Shown: piece after piece, positions 11,700 through 22,794 of the stretch
How the letters are laid out: the number at the start of each line of letters is the position of its first letter
Numbering within the stretch: the first letter of the stretch is position 1
NCBI GenBank assembly: GCA_964019165.1
Contig: OZ025271.1
Coordinates: forward strand, 3,098,501 to 3,162,500
DNA from: Mastigias papua
Lineage: Eukaryota; Cnidaria; Scyphozoa; Rhizostomeae; Mastigiidae
Reading direction: 5' to 3'
Length of the DNA stretch: 64,000 bases
Made by a program: the position numbers and the translations under genes
Notes under the pieces: model-generated
The model's database searches: none
The model's input: only the letters and a program-made list of their open reading frames with translations
What the model was told of the DNA's origin: nothing

Positions 11700-13848
11700 A
11701 CATAGCATGCTGCTAGTAGTTTAATAAGCTCGTCCCACAAGTTGGGTAAACAAAATGAGTGACATTCTTACCTCCAATATTAGTCTAATAGTTATATATT
11801 CTCGTCAATTTGAACTTACTTTCCTTTTTCCAATTTCAACTTTATCTTTCCCGCCTCCATAATAAATATAATGATGTGCAACTTCTGTGAAATAGTCGTG
11901 CAAAGATGAATACCTGCTGATGCAAATAGGCATTGCACATTTTACATTCACTGTAGCCACATGTAGTTTAATTCACTGGATGGAATAATTCTGGTTCACC
12001 ACATAGAACTATACAGCTCCGTTTCTCTCAGTAATAATTTTTTTGTGAAAGATACTGCTATGATAACACAACTTTATGTTAAAGAAGGATTTTAGCGTTC
12101 TTTGTCTTCCTTCTCTTGGCAGTTTTTTTTCGCGGGAAAATATGCAAATCATTACCTTATTTTCTGGGGTAGGAAGAGACACTTACAGTTACAATTCAAC
12201 AATGCTATTCAGAGTATATTCTCTTGAGGAATTTTACGGCATTGATGGTAAATTATAAACAGTTCTTTTAGGGTTGAGAGTTACTTTCCCTGGGTGTTGG
12301 GAAGGATTAAATTTGAATGTCACAGTAGAAAAATTTCATTGAGTTATTGCTTAGGCCATGAGGACTGTATAGCTTATTACCATAGAAAAATGCTATCATG
12401 AAATGCCAGGGTTTCAAGCAAGTATGTATTGATGATGGCCTCTTTTGTGCAGATATATTTTACCATTGCAAGAGGGGGTGGCAGGCAAACTGTAAACAAA
12501 TAACATCACCATTCAGGTTTCTGATTGGTCATTGAGGATTGCCTTTGATTGGCTGTTACAAACTTTGCCTCTGTTCATCATACATAAATAAATATTTGTT
12601 ATATGAATACAACTATATAACGTATGGAATGCTTGATAGTTGTAAATATATAGGATAGTTCAACTGGATGATCCGATCCAACTCGATACACATTATAAAT
12701 TCTATATCTCAATACATAGTTTGAATATGACAACATATGGAAGAAAGTCCATCCTAGTCTTAATAGCAACACAGTTAGATATTCAAGTGATACAGGCATG
12801 AGATGGACAACACTCACATTCATAAGAGGGAACTATACACACTCTTATATTAGATTTGTTGAAGATAATGTGTAAAAGAACAGTGATTCAAAAACGACTC
12901 ATTAAATTGACTTTAGAGGATATGTGCTGCTTTAACAGTTATTAGCAGATGTGGATCTAGGGACAAATCTAACTGCCTTACAAATAGATGTGGCTCATAA
13001 ATAACACATGCGCAATAAAAAATTCTTACTGTTTAAGTATGTATGAGCAATCTCTGTAATTTCCATTAAAAAATGAAGTATCTTTCTAATCAAAACATCA
13101 AACAAGTAGAAATATCAAGGGGAATTATTTGAAAAATTTTAAATGAAATACTCCAATACCTCCCCAGCCATATAGTGGTACTTATCTAAGTGGTACTTAT
13201 TCACTACACAACCTATGATGTTATCAGAGAGTGCTGAGTACAGCAGGTATTTGCTCTTTATTTGAGCAGATTGTGACTTCATCAGAGAATTTGGAAAAGT
13301 GCTTTGAAAGTTTTATTTCAGAACTTATTTTTTTGCACTATTCCATCACAACAAGATATAACATCCTGGGTTCTCATTTATCTGTAAGTGGCAATTTTGG
13401 GGATGTATCAAAATGTTCTTTGAAAATTGCATCACTACTTTCAACTCTGAAATTAAGGAGAGATTGAAAGCTTCCAAAGTCTATCATCTCATAGCATTTG
13501 GAATCATCCCTATGACCATTCAATGGTATATAGTTTCTCTTGCAACATAATAGAGAACAGATTTGACGATGGGACAACTAGTCTTGCATATAGTATCATT
13601 TAGTACTATATAATGGAATATCTATCGAAATTAATTTCAATCTACAGAAGGTTTGCATGGTTCATAATGCAGTTTGATAGTTTGATGGGTGCTTGATTTG
13701 ATATGCATATTGAACCTTGCTACTGCATAGGACCAGTCTATGAAAGGACCTCCAACTAGATTGTCTATGTTAATTGAACTGACGCCAATATTGTGACTAA
13801 ACATTAACAAGGAAAAGCTCAGGGCACCACCAAGGAGCTTAGAATATT
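11700..13848. other. No recognisable gene
   Basis: Only short open stretches without motifs (12076-12258, 13231-13467 and minus-strand ones). Under the micro-exon model this is intron. Confidence 0.4.
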
Positions 13849-14389
13849 GACTAGCTTAGTACTGATAGCCCGCTACACGCGGGCTTCTCTAGCCCCAGTT
13901 CAAAAGTTGCATATTAGCCTTAGAAAGACTATCGCTGTGCCCCCATGAAAGTTGCTTGGTCTGGTCGCATAGGATCACGAGAAGATGACTTCATGGGCCT
14001 CTGCGATGGAGCACGTGACTTTTGGCCTTGCATTGTGCAAATCGAAGAAACTTGCGAGAAACATTTGTGCACAAAATGCTCAGATAACTGCGCTAGGCTA
14101 CGGGGCAGTAAAGGGAAAGGAAGACAATCAAGAAGCCCTGTAGCCTAGCGCAGGTACCTGAGCATTTTGTGCGCAATTTTTTCTTGTAATTTACTTCGAT
14201 TTGCACAATGCAAGGCCGAAAGTCACATGCTCCATCGCAGAGGCCCATAACGTCACCTCTTGATCCTATGCGACCAGACCAAGCAACTTTCATGGGAGCA
14301 CAGCGTTAGTCTTTCCAAGGCTAATATGCAACTTCTGAACTAAGGCTAGAGAAGTCCGCATGTAGCGGGCTATCAGTAATACGCTAGTC
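13849..14389. mobile_element. Foldback (long inverted repeat) element, complete copy
   Basis: The left arm (13849 to about 14110) is the inverted, slightly diverged copy of the right arm (about 14125 to 14389). Both outer ends contain TACTGATAGCCCGCTA. The centre is a short AAAGGGAAAGGAAG spacer, so either strand could fold into a hairpin with arms near 255 bases. Each arm contains a homologous open frame of 66-67 codons starting MKVAWSGRIGSR, one on each strand (13945-14148 + and 14293-14093 -). There is no transposase, so it would be non-autonomous. Target duplication is uncertain; TA is possible. Confidence 0.75.
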
Positions 14390-15530
14390 TCTATTATACG
14401 AATTGTTGAATGCACAGAATTGTTTAAATGCTCTCTACGATGAGGCACTAATGAAACTACATGACATATTGTCTCCTGTTTCACTCAAATCTAACGTACG
14501 GAGTCTTGGATATAATTTTAAGATGTTATAACAGATACAATGTAGCACATGAATTGGCAGGTATGAGTGTTTCTGTTATCATGTAGGTGACCACTAATCC
14601 TGTCCACAGAGGTACACAATCAAGTCTGATCCATAAACGTAGGTGTTATACAACTGGAATCTGTGATAGGACTTGGTAGCTCAAGATGATAAAATAAAAT
14701 AATATTGCTTAGTATTCCTATATCACATCTTTATATAATATATACCAGAGTGTAAAACTATTGATTGAGCAGCATGAATCATATTAGATATCAGCCAAAG
14801 TTCTTGGGGGGAGTTCATAGGTTGTGGCTATACAAAACAAATAATGCAGCTATCCAGTACTAAATTATCTGTTACAACTATGTGAAATTCAGATTTCAAC
14901 CAATACTTGTAGTTGGATAGGGGAGAGTGGCCCCATAAATCAAATATTGCTATCTAGTACTAATTCATCCCTAAACAAGCTATAATATCATATGCAGAAT
15001 GATCTATGGAAGTCAGTAATTCTTTAAAATGAGTAATAATATATATCCTGTATCATCAACTCAGATGTCAAACGAAGGCATTACCTCAGTGGGGGCAAGG
15101 GGCTTCATAAATTAAGTCTAGGCAATATAAATGATGGTCATATCTAGTACTGATTCATCCCTTAAGAGTATACCATCATGTGCAGAATGATCTATGGAAT
15201 TCGGTTTGGCATTTATAACAAATGATCTCAGAAAGAAGGGGAACTGTGTCCCAACAGAGGAACATTCAGTATAGTGGAACCCCTTAAATTTCACTTGACC
15301 AGAATAACTCTACCATCTATAGTGGAAATAACTATGAAGCCTACTGTAGATACAGTGAAAACAACATAAAAAGAGAGTTACTGAGGTGAGAATAAAGTTG
15401 GTAACATCTTAGTGTTTGCCTGTAAAACGTGTATGATAAAATCAAGGAGTATATTAGACTGTAAGGGCAATATCTCAAATGTAAGCAAAGTGCCCAAACT
15501 CTTGAGACATCCTAGCATCCAACTCACGTC
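14390..15530. repeat. Segmental duplication, copy 1
   Basis: Matches 17060-18165 in the same orientation with scattered substitutions and small indels. Shared marker texts include AGATACAATGTAGCACATGAATTG (14533; ATATAGCACATG in copy 2), TTCTTGGGGGGAGTTCATAGG (14802, 17488), and a run of TATCTAGTACTAA-type phrases. The duplication includes the right part of the foldback element, so the foldback was present before the segment doubled. No gene recognised. Confidence 0.8.
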
Positions 15531-15549
15531 TCTATATACTCAGATGCCT

Positions 15550-16150
15550 ATATGCTAATTTATGCCAGACCAATCAGATTGCTTGAAATTGTACCACGTG
15601 ACCTGATATCGCGCACACGATCTCCTCCCAGTGCATTTGTCCAATGGCCCCCATATTTCTGTCTAGGGTGGCCATTTGGGTCTACTACTTACATCAGGAG
15701 AGATCTGATTTTAATCAATTTTTTGCCGAGTTATTCACCTTTCTTCCCATCGCCATTCACAGGAATACTGTTACTGCTCCCTGCTGGACCGCATGTTGTC
15801 AGTTTTGCAAGCGGTCATGTAGGACTAAGTAGCTGTATGTGTTATCGCAAGGAGACTTTTGTTGCTGTTCTTCCTGGTAAGCCTGCTCTATTTTCCTGAA
15901 ATGGGTTTGATTTACGATTTCCTGTATCTCCTTTGTCCATTTCATCCGTATTCTACAGTTGCGAACCATTACTACCATAAAGTTGCTGTGTGACTTGGAG
16001 GAGAATTTTGTCGATCTGCTTCCAGTTTACTGCTGTTTTCGCTTGATTTCATTTGCCAAGGAATCCTACTTTTCGAGACTGATATCGCTATGACAGATCT
16101 TCCCGAGCCGTTTCATCCTCTCTGCTAAACCATAGTGCTTTTGCCGGTAA
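15550..16150 (+). promoter_or_regulatory. Promoter-like, CpG-richer island with possible first exon(s)
   Basis: Against the AT-rich background this stretch has two CCAAT boxes (15570-15574 and 15641-15645), an E-box CACGTG (15595-15600) and several CG dinucleotides. Two strong donor-like sites follow, CCTG|GTAAGC (15876/15877) and GCCG|GTAAGT (about 16149/16150). It lies between the two copies of the segmental duplication and belongs to neither. It could be a transcription start and 5' exons of a gene, but no coding exon follows that I can recognise. The open frame at 15552-15899 has no known motif. Confidence 0.3.
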
Positions 16151-16744
16151 GTTGTGATAAACCATATAGAAGATATTTTCATGTTGTATTTTGTGGTACA
16201 TTATGGTGTATTTCGCTTATTTCTTACGCTTTGTTACCTGACATGGGATAACATTCGGGAAGCTTTCAGTTTGGGTTGTTTTTGCATGATGTTAAGTCCC
16301 AGTTTTATTTTGCAGAAAATAAAGTAAGGCGTGATAAAATATCAACCAGTAGCATACTGAAATTGGTTTCTCTAACTTCCAAAGTTTTTCCGTGTTTTAC
16401 CTGTATGAGGTTGTTCGTTGTGTTATCTATTATAACTCTGAAAGGTTTGTAGCCCTCCCCCCGTATGCGTTAAGCAATGAATAGGCTGCTGTTCGTCGTT
16501 CATGTCAAGTGTGATTACAAGCAAACTACATGACTTGCTAGGTTTCTTGAGTGTTAGCCATATAGCGTTTAGGTATTCTTCAATCTTCATTCTGGTGTAG
16601 TTTCTCTAGAGACACGCGAGGGGATTCCCTAGTTCATCTTGCAATCGCAGATACATTTGATCCTTTGTTTCCGAACAACTACATTATAGATTTGTGACTG
16701 CAAAGGGTTCTGGAAGTTGTTCGGCAGCTTCCTACTGGACTATT

Positions 16745-17060
16745 TAACAATGTCGGATACCTGCGCTAGGCTACGGGGTAGTAAAGGGACAGGAAGAAAG
16801 TCAAGAAGCCCCGTAGCCTAGCCCAGGTATCCGACCACTTTTTGCACAATTGTTTCTCGCAATTTTCTTCAATTTGCACAATGCAAGGCCGAAAGTCACG
16901 TGCTCCATCACAGAGTCCCATAACGTCACCTTCTCGTGATCCTATGCGACCAGACCCTGCAACTTTCATGGGGGCACAGCGTTAGTCTTTCCAAGGCTAA
17001 TATGCAACTTTTCAACTGGGGCTAGGGGAGCCCACGGTCTAGCGGGCTATCAGTACTAAG
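16745..17060. mobile_element. Foldback element, copy 2 (left arm mostly missing)
   Basis: The short central palindrome and the complete right arm are present, ending in GCGGGCTATCAGTACTAAGC. Only the last few dozen bases of the left arm remain (ACCTGCGCTAGGCTACGGGG near 16760). The minus-strand frame 16969-16766 is the third homologue of the MKVA..SGRIGSR open frame. Flanking sequence on the right is the second copy of the segmental duplication. Confidence 0.7.
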
Positions 17061-18165
17061 CTAGTCTATATTATATGAGTTATGCAAAGAATTGTTTTAA
17101 CTGCTCTCTACAATGAGGCGCTAATGACACTACATTACACATTGTCTCCTGCTTCACTCAATTCTAACTTAAGGAGTTTTGTAAAATCTAGTGATATAAT
17201 TTTAGGATGTCACAACAGATACAATATAGCACATGAATTGCCAGGTATGAGTGGTTCTGTTATCGTGTAGGTGACCACTAATCTTGTCTACAGAGGTAAA
17301 GGATCAAGTCTGACCCATAAATGTAGGTGTTATACAACTGGAATCTGTGATAGGACTGTGTAGTTCAAGGTGATAAATCAAAAGAATATTGCTTAGTATT
17401 CCTATATCACAGCTTTATATATATATAACAGAGTGTAAAGCCCATGATTGAGCAGCATGAATCATCATATTAGATTTCAACCAAAGTTCTTGGGGGGAGT
17501 TCATAGGTTATGGCTATACAAAACAAATAAAGCAGCTATCCAGTACTAACTTATCTGTTACAACCATGTGAAATTCAGATTTCAAACAATAATGGTAGTT
17601 GGATAGAAGAAAGTGGCTCCATAAATCAAAATGTTGCTATCTAGTACTAAGTTATTCCTAAAGAAACTATACTATCATATGCAGAGTGATCCATGGAAGT
17701 CAGTAATTCTTTGAATTGAGTCATAATATATATCCTGCATTACCAACTAAGATTTCAAATGAAGGTATTACTTGAGTGGGGGCAAGATAAATTTATCCCT
17801 TAAGGCTATATCATCACCTGCAGAATGATCTATGAAATTCAGTAATGGAATTTATATCAAGTGATCTGAGAAAGAAGGGCAACTGTGTCCCAACAAAAGA
17901 ATATTTAGTTTAATAGAACCCCTTTAATATGACTTCACCAAAATAACTCTTCCATCTATAGTGAAAATAACCATGAGGCCTACCGTAAATAGAGCGAAAA
18001 CAAAATGAAAAGAGAGTTACTGAGCTGAGAATAAAGTTGCTAACATCCTAGTGTTTGCCTGTACAATATGTATGATAAAATCAAGAGTAAATTCGAGTTG
18101 AAGGGCAATATCTCAAACGTAAACTAAATGGCCTAACTCTTGAGACATCCTAACATCCATCTTAT
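17061..18165. repeat. Segmental duplication, copy 2
   Basis: Partner of 14390-15530. The match ends near 18165 (AACATCCATCTTATAAGCATATACT against AGCATCCAACTCACGTCTCTATATACT in copy 1). A 41-nt exon-like stretch at about 17207-17247 is open in phase 1 here but not in copy 1, so it is not annotated. Confidence 0.8.
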
Positions 18166-19042
18166 AAGCATATACTAAGAATCAAGAGCAAGCTAAAAGC
18201 TCCTAGTACATAAGCAAATATTGCATTGAATGCCTCCTGAATATCATAATGATACTTCTGCAGTAACAAAACGGTAATTTAGAACAGAAAATCAAGCAAA
18301 ACCTTAGGGGAACTACCATGATCTTAATGCCCCTGAAGCAAAGTTATTTACATTTATTTACATTTACATTTATGAATTTAGACGATATTTATATGTAGGG
18401 ATATTCAGCAGATAGTGCTACGGATAAAGTGACCATTAGTAAAGTTACCAATTATAGATATAATGAGAAAATATATTTTGAGACTTTTAATCATCCCATA
18501 TTTATTATCCCTATTAGTCCTATTTATTACTTCAAAATGTTTTGTACAGAAATTATATTGAAGTTAATAGTACAAATCAAAATTGTTTTTTGTTCAAACT
18601 TCATCTCATACCATATTTGAGTCTACAAATTCATATCTCGCTAGTAGGTAATCAATATTTGGCTAGCTTACAATACTACAATACTAGATAATAGACAAGG
18701 CAGGTATGGAAAAGCACACTATATGTAGTACAGTGAAGAATCTGTTACCAGGAATAAGTTTATGTTCAATAACTGAGAAGCTCAGGGTTGCACCAGGATT
18801 TGTTTCTTGCACAAAATATACACCTGCGTTTGAAAAGTATTTCACCGCCTAGAACAAAATGGCTCCTAACAGCAGCAAGCATTTAAATTAGGCCACGAAA
18901 ATAGATTCATTGCAACCCTATCTAATAATTTTGAAGGCATTGTTTTGGCGGGAAAAATATCTCACGTCATCCTTTGACACATGTAGAAAATATAGGATAT
19001 GAATTCTTGCTCTAAGTTATGAAAACTATGTCAAAGTGAACA
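18166..19042. other. No recognisable gene; probable left part of the Tc1 element
   Basis: No motif found. The 5' region and left terminal repeat of the Tc1 element whose reading frame starts at 19043 should lie here, but I could not match a left end to any sequence after 23811. Confidence 0.35.
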
Positions 19043-19061
19043 ATGCCGAAAACATGAGAAT

Positions 19062-19290
19062 AGGCCATACCCTTAATTACGTCATATACCAGATAAGCGC
19101 AATGCATGCTGGTAGTTGTGGTAACGCGCCGAATTTTAATTTCATTGATTACCGGCATCACACTATCGATCATCCGTAGTTTATAAATATGGAAAACTTT
19201 CGTGATACTTTAGAAGAGAAGAATAGTACAAGCCCTAGTTTTATTGAAAACTCTTGCCCAGGTGAAGACAATTTTTGCAATACCAAAGGA
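19062..19290 (+). repeat. ISL2EU left terminal inverted repeat
   Basis: Pairs with 22600-22794. Identity is almost complete over the outer 100 bases (two differences seen: TTGTGG/TTGCGG and GCGCCG/GCGCGG). It declines inward and extends into the YqaJ reading frame to about 19264 (TAGTTTTATTGAAAACT). Confidence 0.85.
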
Positions 19291-20909
19291 AATAAAGCGA
19301 CGAAGAAGGAACGAGAAGGAAAGAAACCATCAGAGTTAGGCCCAGTTCTAAATGAAAGTGAAGGATTTACTAAATCTTTGGAAAACCTTCCAACGTTCTC
19401 GACCATCGTAATTGATAATCATTTACTTGGACCGAAATCCTCTATGCTTGTATCATCTACAAGATCAAAAGCATTTCGAAATAAAAGATGTGGTTATCAA
19501 CTATGGAAGGAAGGGTATGTAAGAAACATTTTGGTGAAACCAAATGTAATAGCAAGGAAGGTACTCTTCATAGCGAAAGCAAAAGTCCATGCTTCAATGA
19601 AAACCATCAGCTACACAACATATGTTCATGTTGATCAAACTATTGGCGATATTCTGGAAGCAAAGTGCAATTGCAAAGCAGGGCAAGGAGGTGTATGCAA
19701 GCATGTACTGCTCTCCTCTATTCATTGTTAGACTACCTTCATTTAGGACTGAAAGAAATACCACCTGATATTACTTGCACTCAAGTAGCACAGAAGTGGC
19801 ATGTTCCATCTTCAGCCAATCTTACTCTTACAAAAGCAGTCAAGTTTACCGACAATACTTTTGAAAAGGCAGAAGTTGGCAGGAAGCGAAAGCGTCCTAT
19901 TGTAAGTGGGGAGCGTCCATTCTGTGCCTTACCTAGTTATGCTCGTCAGATCACACCACAGCAAATTGAAGACCTTGCATCAGATCTGAGGAAGGCTGGA
20001 AAGGCACCACTTCTTTGCAGTGCATTGGCATTAAATGGCTATCAGCCTTGCAAACTGTTTATTACATCATGCAATGACACTGTTAGACTGAATCAGGATG
20101 TTGAAGCAATACTACATGACAGCCAGCACCCAATTATCAATGCCTTATTTATAAAAATGGAGGATGCTATTGACAATGTCATTCCTAGTAATACTGCAGA
20201 AGAACTTTCTGAAATAGTTGGAGTTTCAAAAGAGAAGGCAATTGAAATCTGTATCAATACTTTGAAACAAGCAGATTGTGCTGGCTGGTATCTGGAAAGG
20301 TCAAAAAGGATAACTGCTTCCATTTTTGGTAAAGTAATAAATAGAAGAAAGACATTGTTTCCTAAAGCATTATTGAAACAGATACTTGAGAAGCCCATGG
20401 CCAAAATGACGAATTATCCAGTTCCATTGAAATGGGGGGTTGAACATGAAAGTGTAGCCATAGAAGAATACTTGAGAAAGAAACAACTACCTTTAACAGC
20501 AATGACAAGCTGTGGTTTTGTTATAAATCCAAAATGGCCTTGGCTTGGTTGTAGCCCAGATGGTATTATTATTGGGAATGGGTCACCAGCTGGTTGTATT
20601 GAAGTAAAATGCCCTTACAGTAAAAGAGACTGCTCAATCAAGGAAGCTGCATTGACTGATAAGAGCTTTTTCATGAAAGTGCTAGAAAACAAATGTGAAT
20701 TAAAAGTTGGCCACTTTTATTATTATCAGTGTCAGGGGATAATGAATATTCTAGAATTACCCTGGGTTGATTTTGTTGTTTTCACAACCAGAGATATTCA
20801 TATTGAGAGAATCTTCAGGGATCAGACTCTTTGGATAAGGAAAATGCTACCAGAGTTAACTAGATTCTTCTCTCTATATATTTTGCCAAAGTTGTTGCCT
20901 TCATCTTAA
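19189..20909 (+). pseudogene. SWIM zinc finger plus YqaJ-type exonuclease (ISL2EU), one frameshift
   Basis: The first part (19189-19731) ends in a SWIM-type zinc finger, CNCKAGQGGVCKHV. One base appears to be missing near 19700, and the second part (19665-20909) continues in the +2 frame with LLYSLLDYLHLGLK. The YqaJ/lambda-exonuclease fold is marked by RITASIFGKVI, then WGVEHESVAIEEY, CSPDGIIIGN (metal-binding Asp), GCIEVKCPYS (Glu-x-Lys) and FYYYQCQGIMNI, all in normal order. About 570 codons in total. In the family the protein is thought to help process DNA ends during transposition; its exact job is unproven. The ATG at 19189 is the first in frame and lies inside the terminal repeat. Confidence 0.87.
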
Positions 20910-21031
20910 GCATATGAGTAGTCTGTAAGAAATGATACTATGCACTTGTTTTGTATTTATTTATTATAAATAGAGAACTTCTTCCTTACTTCAAGTAGCA
21001 CTATTATGACACCTAATAGGAATACAGTATC

Positions 21032-22531
21032 TTAATCAACATCTGCAATTAGTGGAGACATGAAGTTTGTAAGGTGACCACAAATAACCCATATTTTGTT
21101 CATTTCTGGAGCCATTGACAATGGAAATACTGTGCTCAAAATTCTAAATGTTTTTATTCTTCTAATTGTCCTTTCAACATGAATCCTCAGTGATGCAATT
21201 TTCCTTGTTGCTCTTTCATCATCAACACTTAGGAACTTATTGCTTCTTAGGAAGGGAGGGATATTGAGCTTGACTCCCTGGGGTAAGTCACAAGCTATAT
21301 AAAACCCTTTGTCAGCCATAATTGAGTCACCTTCTTCTAAAATGTCCAAAATACCACATTCCATAGTTATCTGTTTGTCACTACTTCTTCCAGCATATAA
21401 ATCAGACACAAAAGTGACTGCCCCACTTGGTGCTATTCCAATTAAGCCTTTGGCTGTATTATGGTGTTTATAGTTTGAGAATGTTACACTCTGTGATCTA
21501 GCAGAACTGGGCATTTCAAGAAAAAGTTCTGTACAGTCAACAATCACTCGTGTAGTTGGATATATTTCCCTGAAACATTTTGGCATAGTGTCATCAATGC
21601 ATGAACGTGAGGGCCAGATAGGTAGCATACGAAAATAATTGTGGAGGAAGTCAAACCAGGTGATACAAATTCTTGAAATATGAGACTGTGATAAATGGAA
21701 AAGGTAGGCAAGATCCTCTTCAAGCAATCCAAGTCTTAATCTCACAAGTACAAGGAAAAACTCATGCTCTGCTGTCAAGCATCTTTTTGGGCCTCTCTTC
21801 TTGTACTTGGCATCTGCAATTTTCTCATGGTTTGCACCAGAATCATGATACACCAGATTGTTTACAACAGGTCCAAAGGATCAGAGTAAAGCTTGAAATG
21901 TGGCATAATCCTGAAGCCCAGTGTAAAATGTAAAAATTTTATTATTTCCCTTGATTCTCTCCAGATTCAGTTCTGTATAATTCTCCTCTAGATTTCCTGT
22001 AGTTGAAGCATTCTGCTGGGCTCTTAATATTTGATTTTCTTCTAACAGGCAAGCAATTTGTGTTTTAAGTTGTTCATTGGTGTCATGATCAACTGCTCTG
22101 GTCTGTGCTACAACATTTGAGATTCCTGCATCTTGCTGGGGTGCAAAATCTGTAGCATTATCAGCAGGACTGCTACTTTGCACATCATTAATCACAGGCT
22201 CTTGTCTGTTTCGAGCTCTTTGAATCTTTCTTGGGCGAACAGGGGGCATATTTGTAGTCTTTGGTGTCCTTGTAGGTACATTGTTTAGATATGTTTTCTT
22301 ACCCACTTTAAAATGCTCTGAACAGACTCTGTGTCCTGATGTTGGCACAAAATCTTTTCTTGATATAAGGTTTATCCATTTTTTGCGCAGCAGCTTTTTC
22401 TCGTTGCTCTTGTCATTTGGAAATGTATGAAAAGACACATTTCTTTGCTTCTTGCTGTTATTGTAACAACCAGGTACACAACACGTGTACCCACCAACTC
22501 CACCAGATCTACTCTTCGTGGGCCTAGGCAT
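21032..22531 (-). pseudogene. THAP-domain DDE transposase of ISL2EU, one in-frame stop
   Basis: A single frame of about 499 codons. An N-terminal THAP zinc finger has CCVPGC, Trp in KKWI, and VCSEHF (C2CH). A Gln/Leu coiled segment (NEQLKTQIACLLEENQILRA) follows, then TGA at 21881-21879. The frame continues with the DDE_Tnp_4-type catalytic domain: helix-turn-helix near LLEEDLAYLFHLSQSHIS, first Asp in VIVDCTELFLE, second in IMADKGFYI, Glu in RIHVERTIRRIK. All three acidic residues and the THAP ligands are intact, so the stop is the only obvious lesion. The role is end recognition, excision and insertion. It converges on the YqaJ gene with about 120 bases between them. Confidence 0.9.
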
Positions 22532-22599
22532 ACACTCTTTGTAGATAAGTGATGTCTTTGCTCCATTTCCTTCGGTCTTGCTTAAACAGTTTTCACCTG

Positions 22600-22794
22600 G
22601 GCACTAGTTTTCAATAAAACTAGGGCTTGCACTGTTTTTCTCTTCGAAGGTATCAAGAAAGCTGTCCATTTTATAACTACAGATGGTCGATAGTGAGCTG
22701 CCGGTAATCAATGAAATTAAAATTCCGCGCGTTACCGCAACTACCAGCATGCATTGCGCTTATCTGGTATATGACGTAATTAAGGGTATGGCCT
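22600..22794 (-). repeat. ISL2EU right terminal inverted repeat
   Basis: Inverted partner of 19062-19290. On the minus strand it contains a second copy of the YqaJ start, MDSFLDTFEEKN...SPSFIEN, ending in a stop after about 21 codons. Confidence 0.85.

Larger units (their letters stand above)
19062..22794. mobile_element. ISL2EU DNA transposon, nearly complete
   Basis: Near-perfect terminal inverted repeats start AGGCCATACCCTTAATTACG at 19062 and at the complement of 22794. They stay almost identical for about 100 bases and recognisably similar for about 230. The flanking AT on both sides (19060-19061, 22795-22796) is a plausible 2-bp target duplication. The element carries a YqaJ-type nuclease gene on + and a THAP/DDE transposase gene on -, arranged convergently, which is the known ISL2EU gene pair. 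It sits in the Tc1 transposase frame right after the fifth codon position. Length is 3,733 bp. Confidence 0.9.

Noticed and set aside
15552..15899. 115-codon frame in the promoter-like island as a protein
   Set aside because: Composition is low in typical structure, no family motif, and two donor-like GT sites lie in or next to it; more likely 5' non-coding DNA.
17207..17247. 41-nt exon-like stretch (GATGTCACAACAG to CCAG|GTATGA) in phase 1
   Set aside because: The homologous place in copy 1 (14519-14560) lacks the acceptor and hits a stop in the only phase available, so there is no conservation.
21673..21933. + strand open frame of 86 codons opposite the ISL2EU transposase
   Set aside because: Shadow of the well-supported minus-strand transposase gene.
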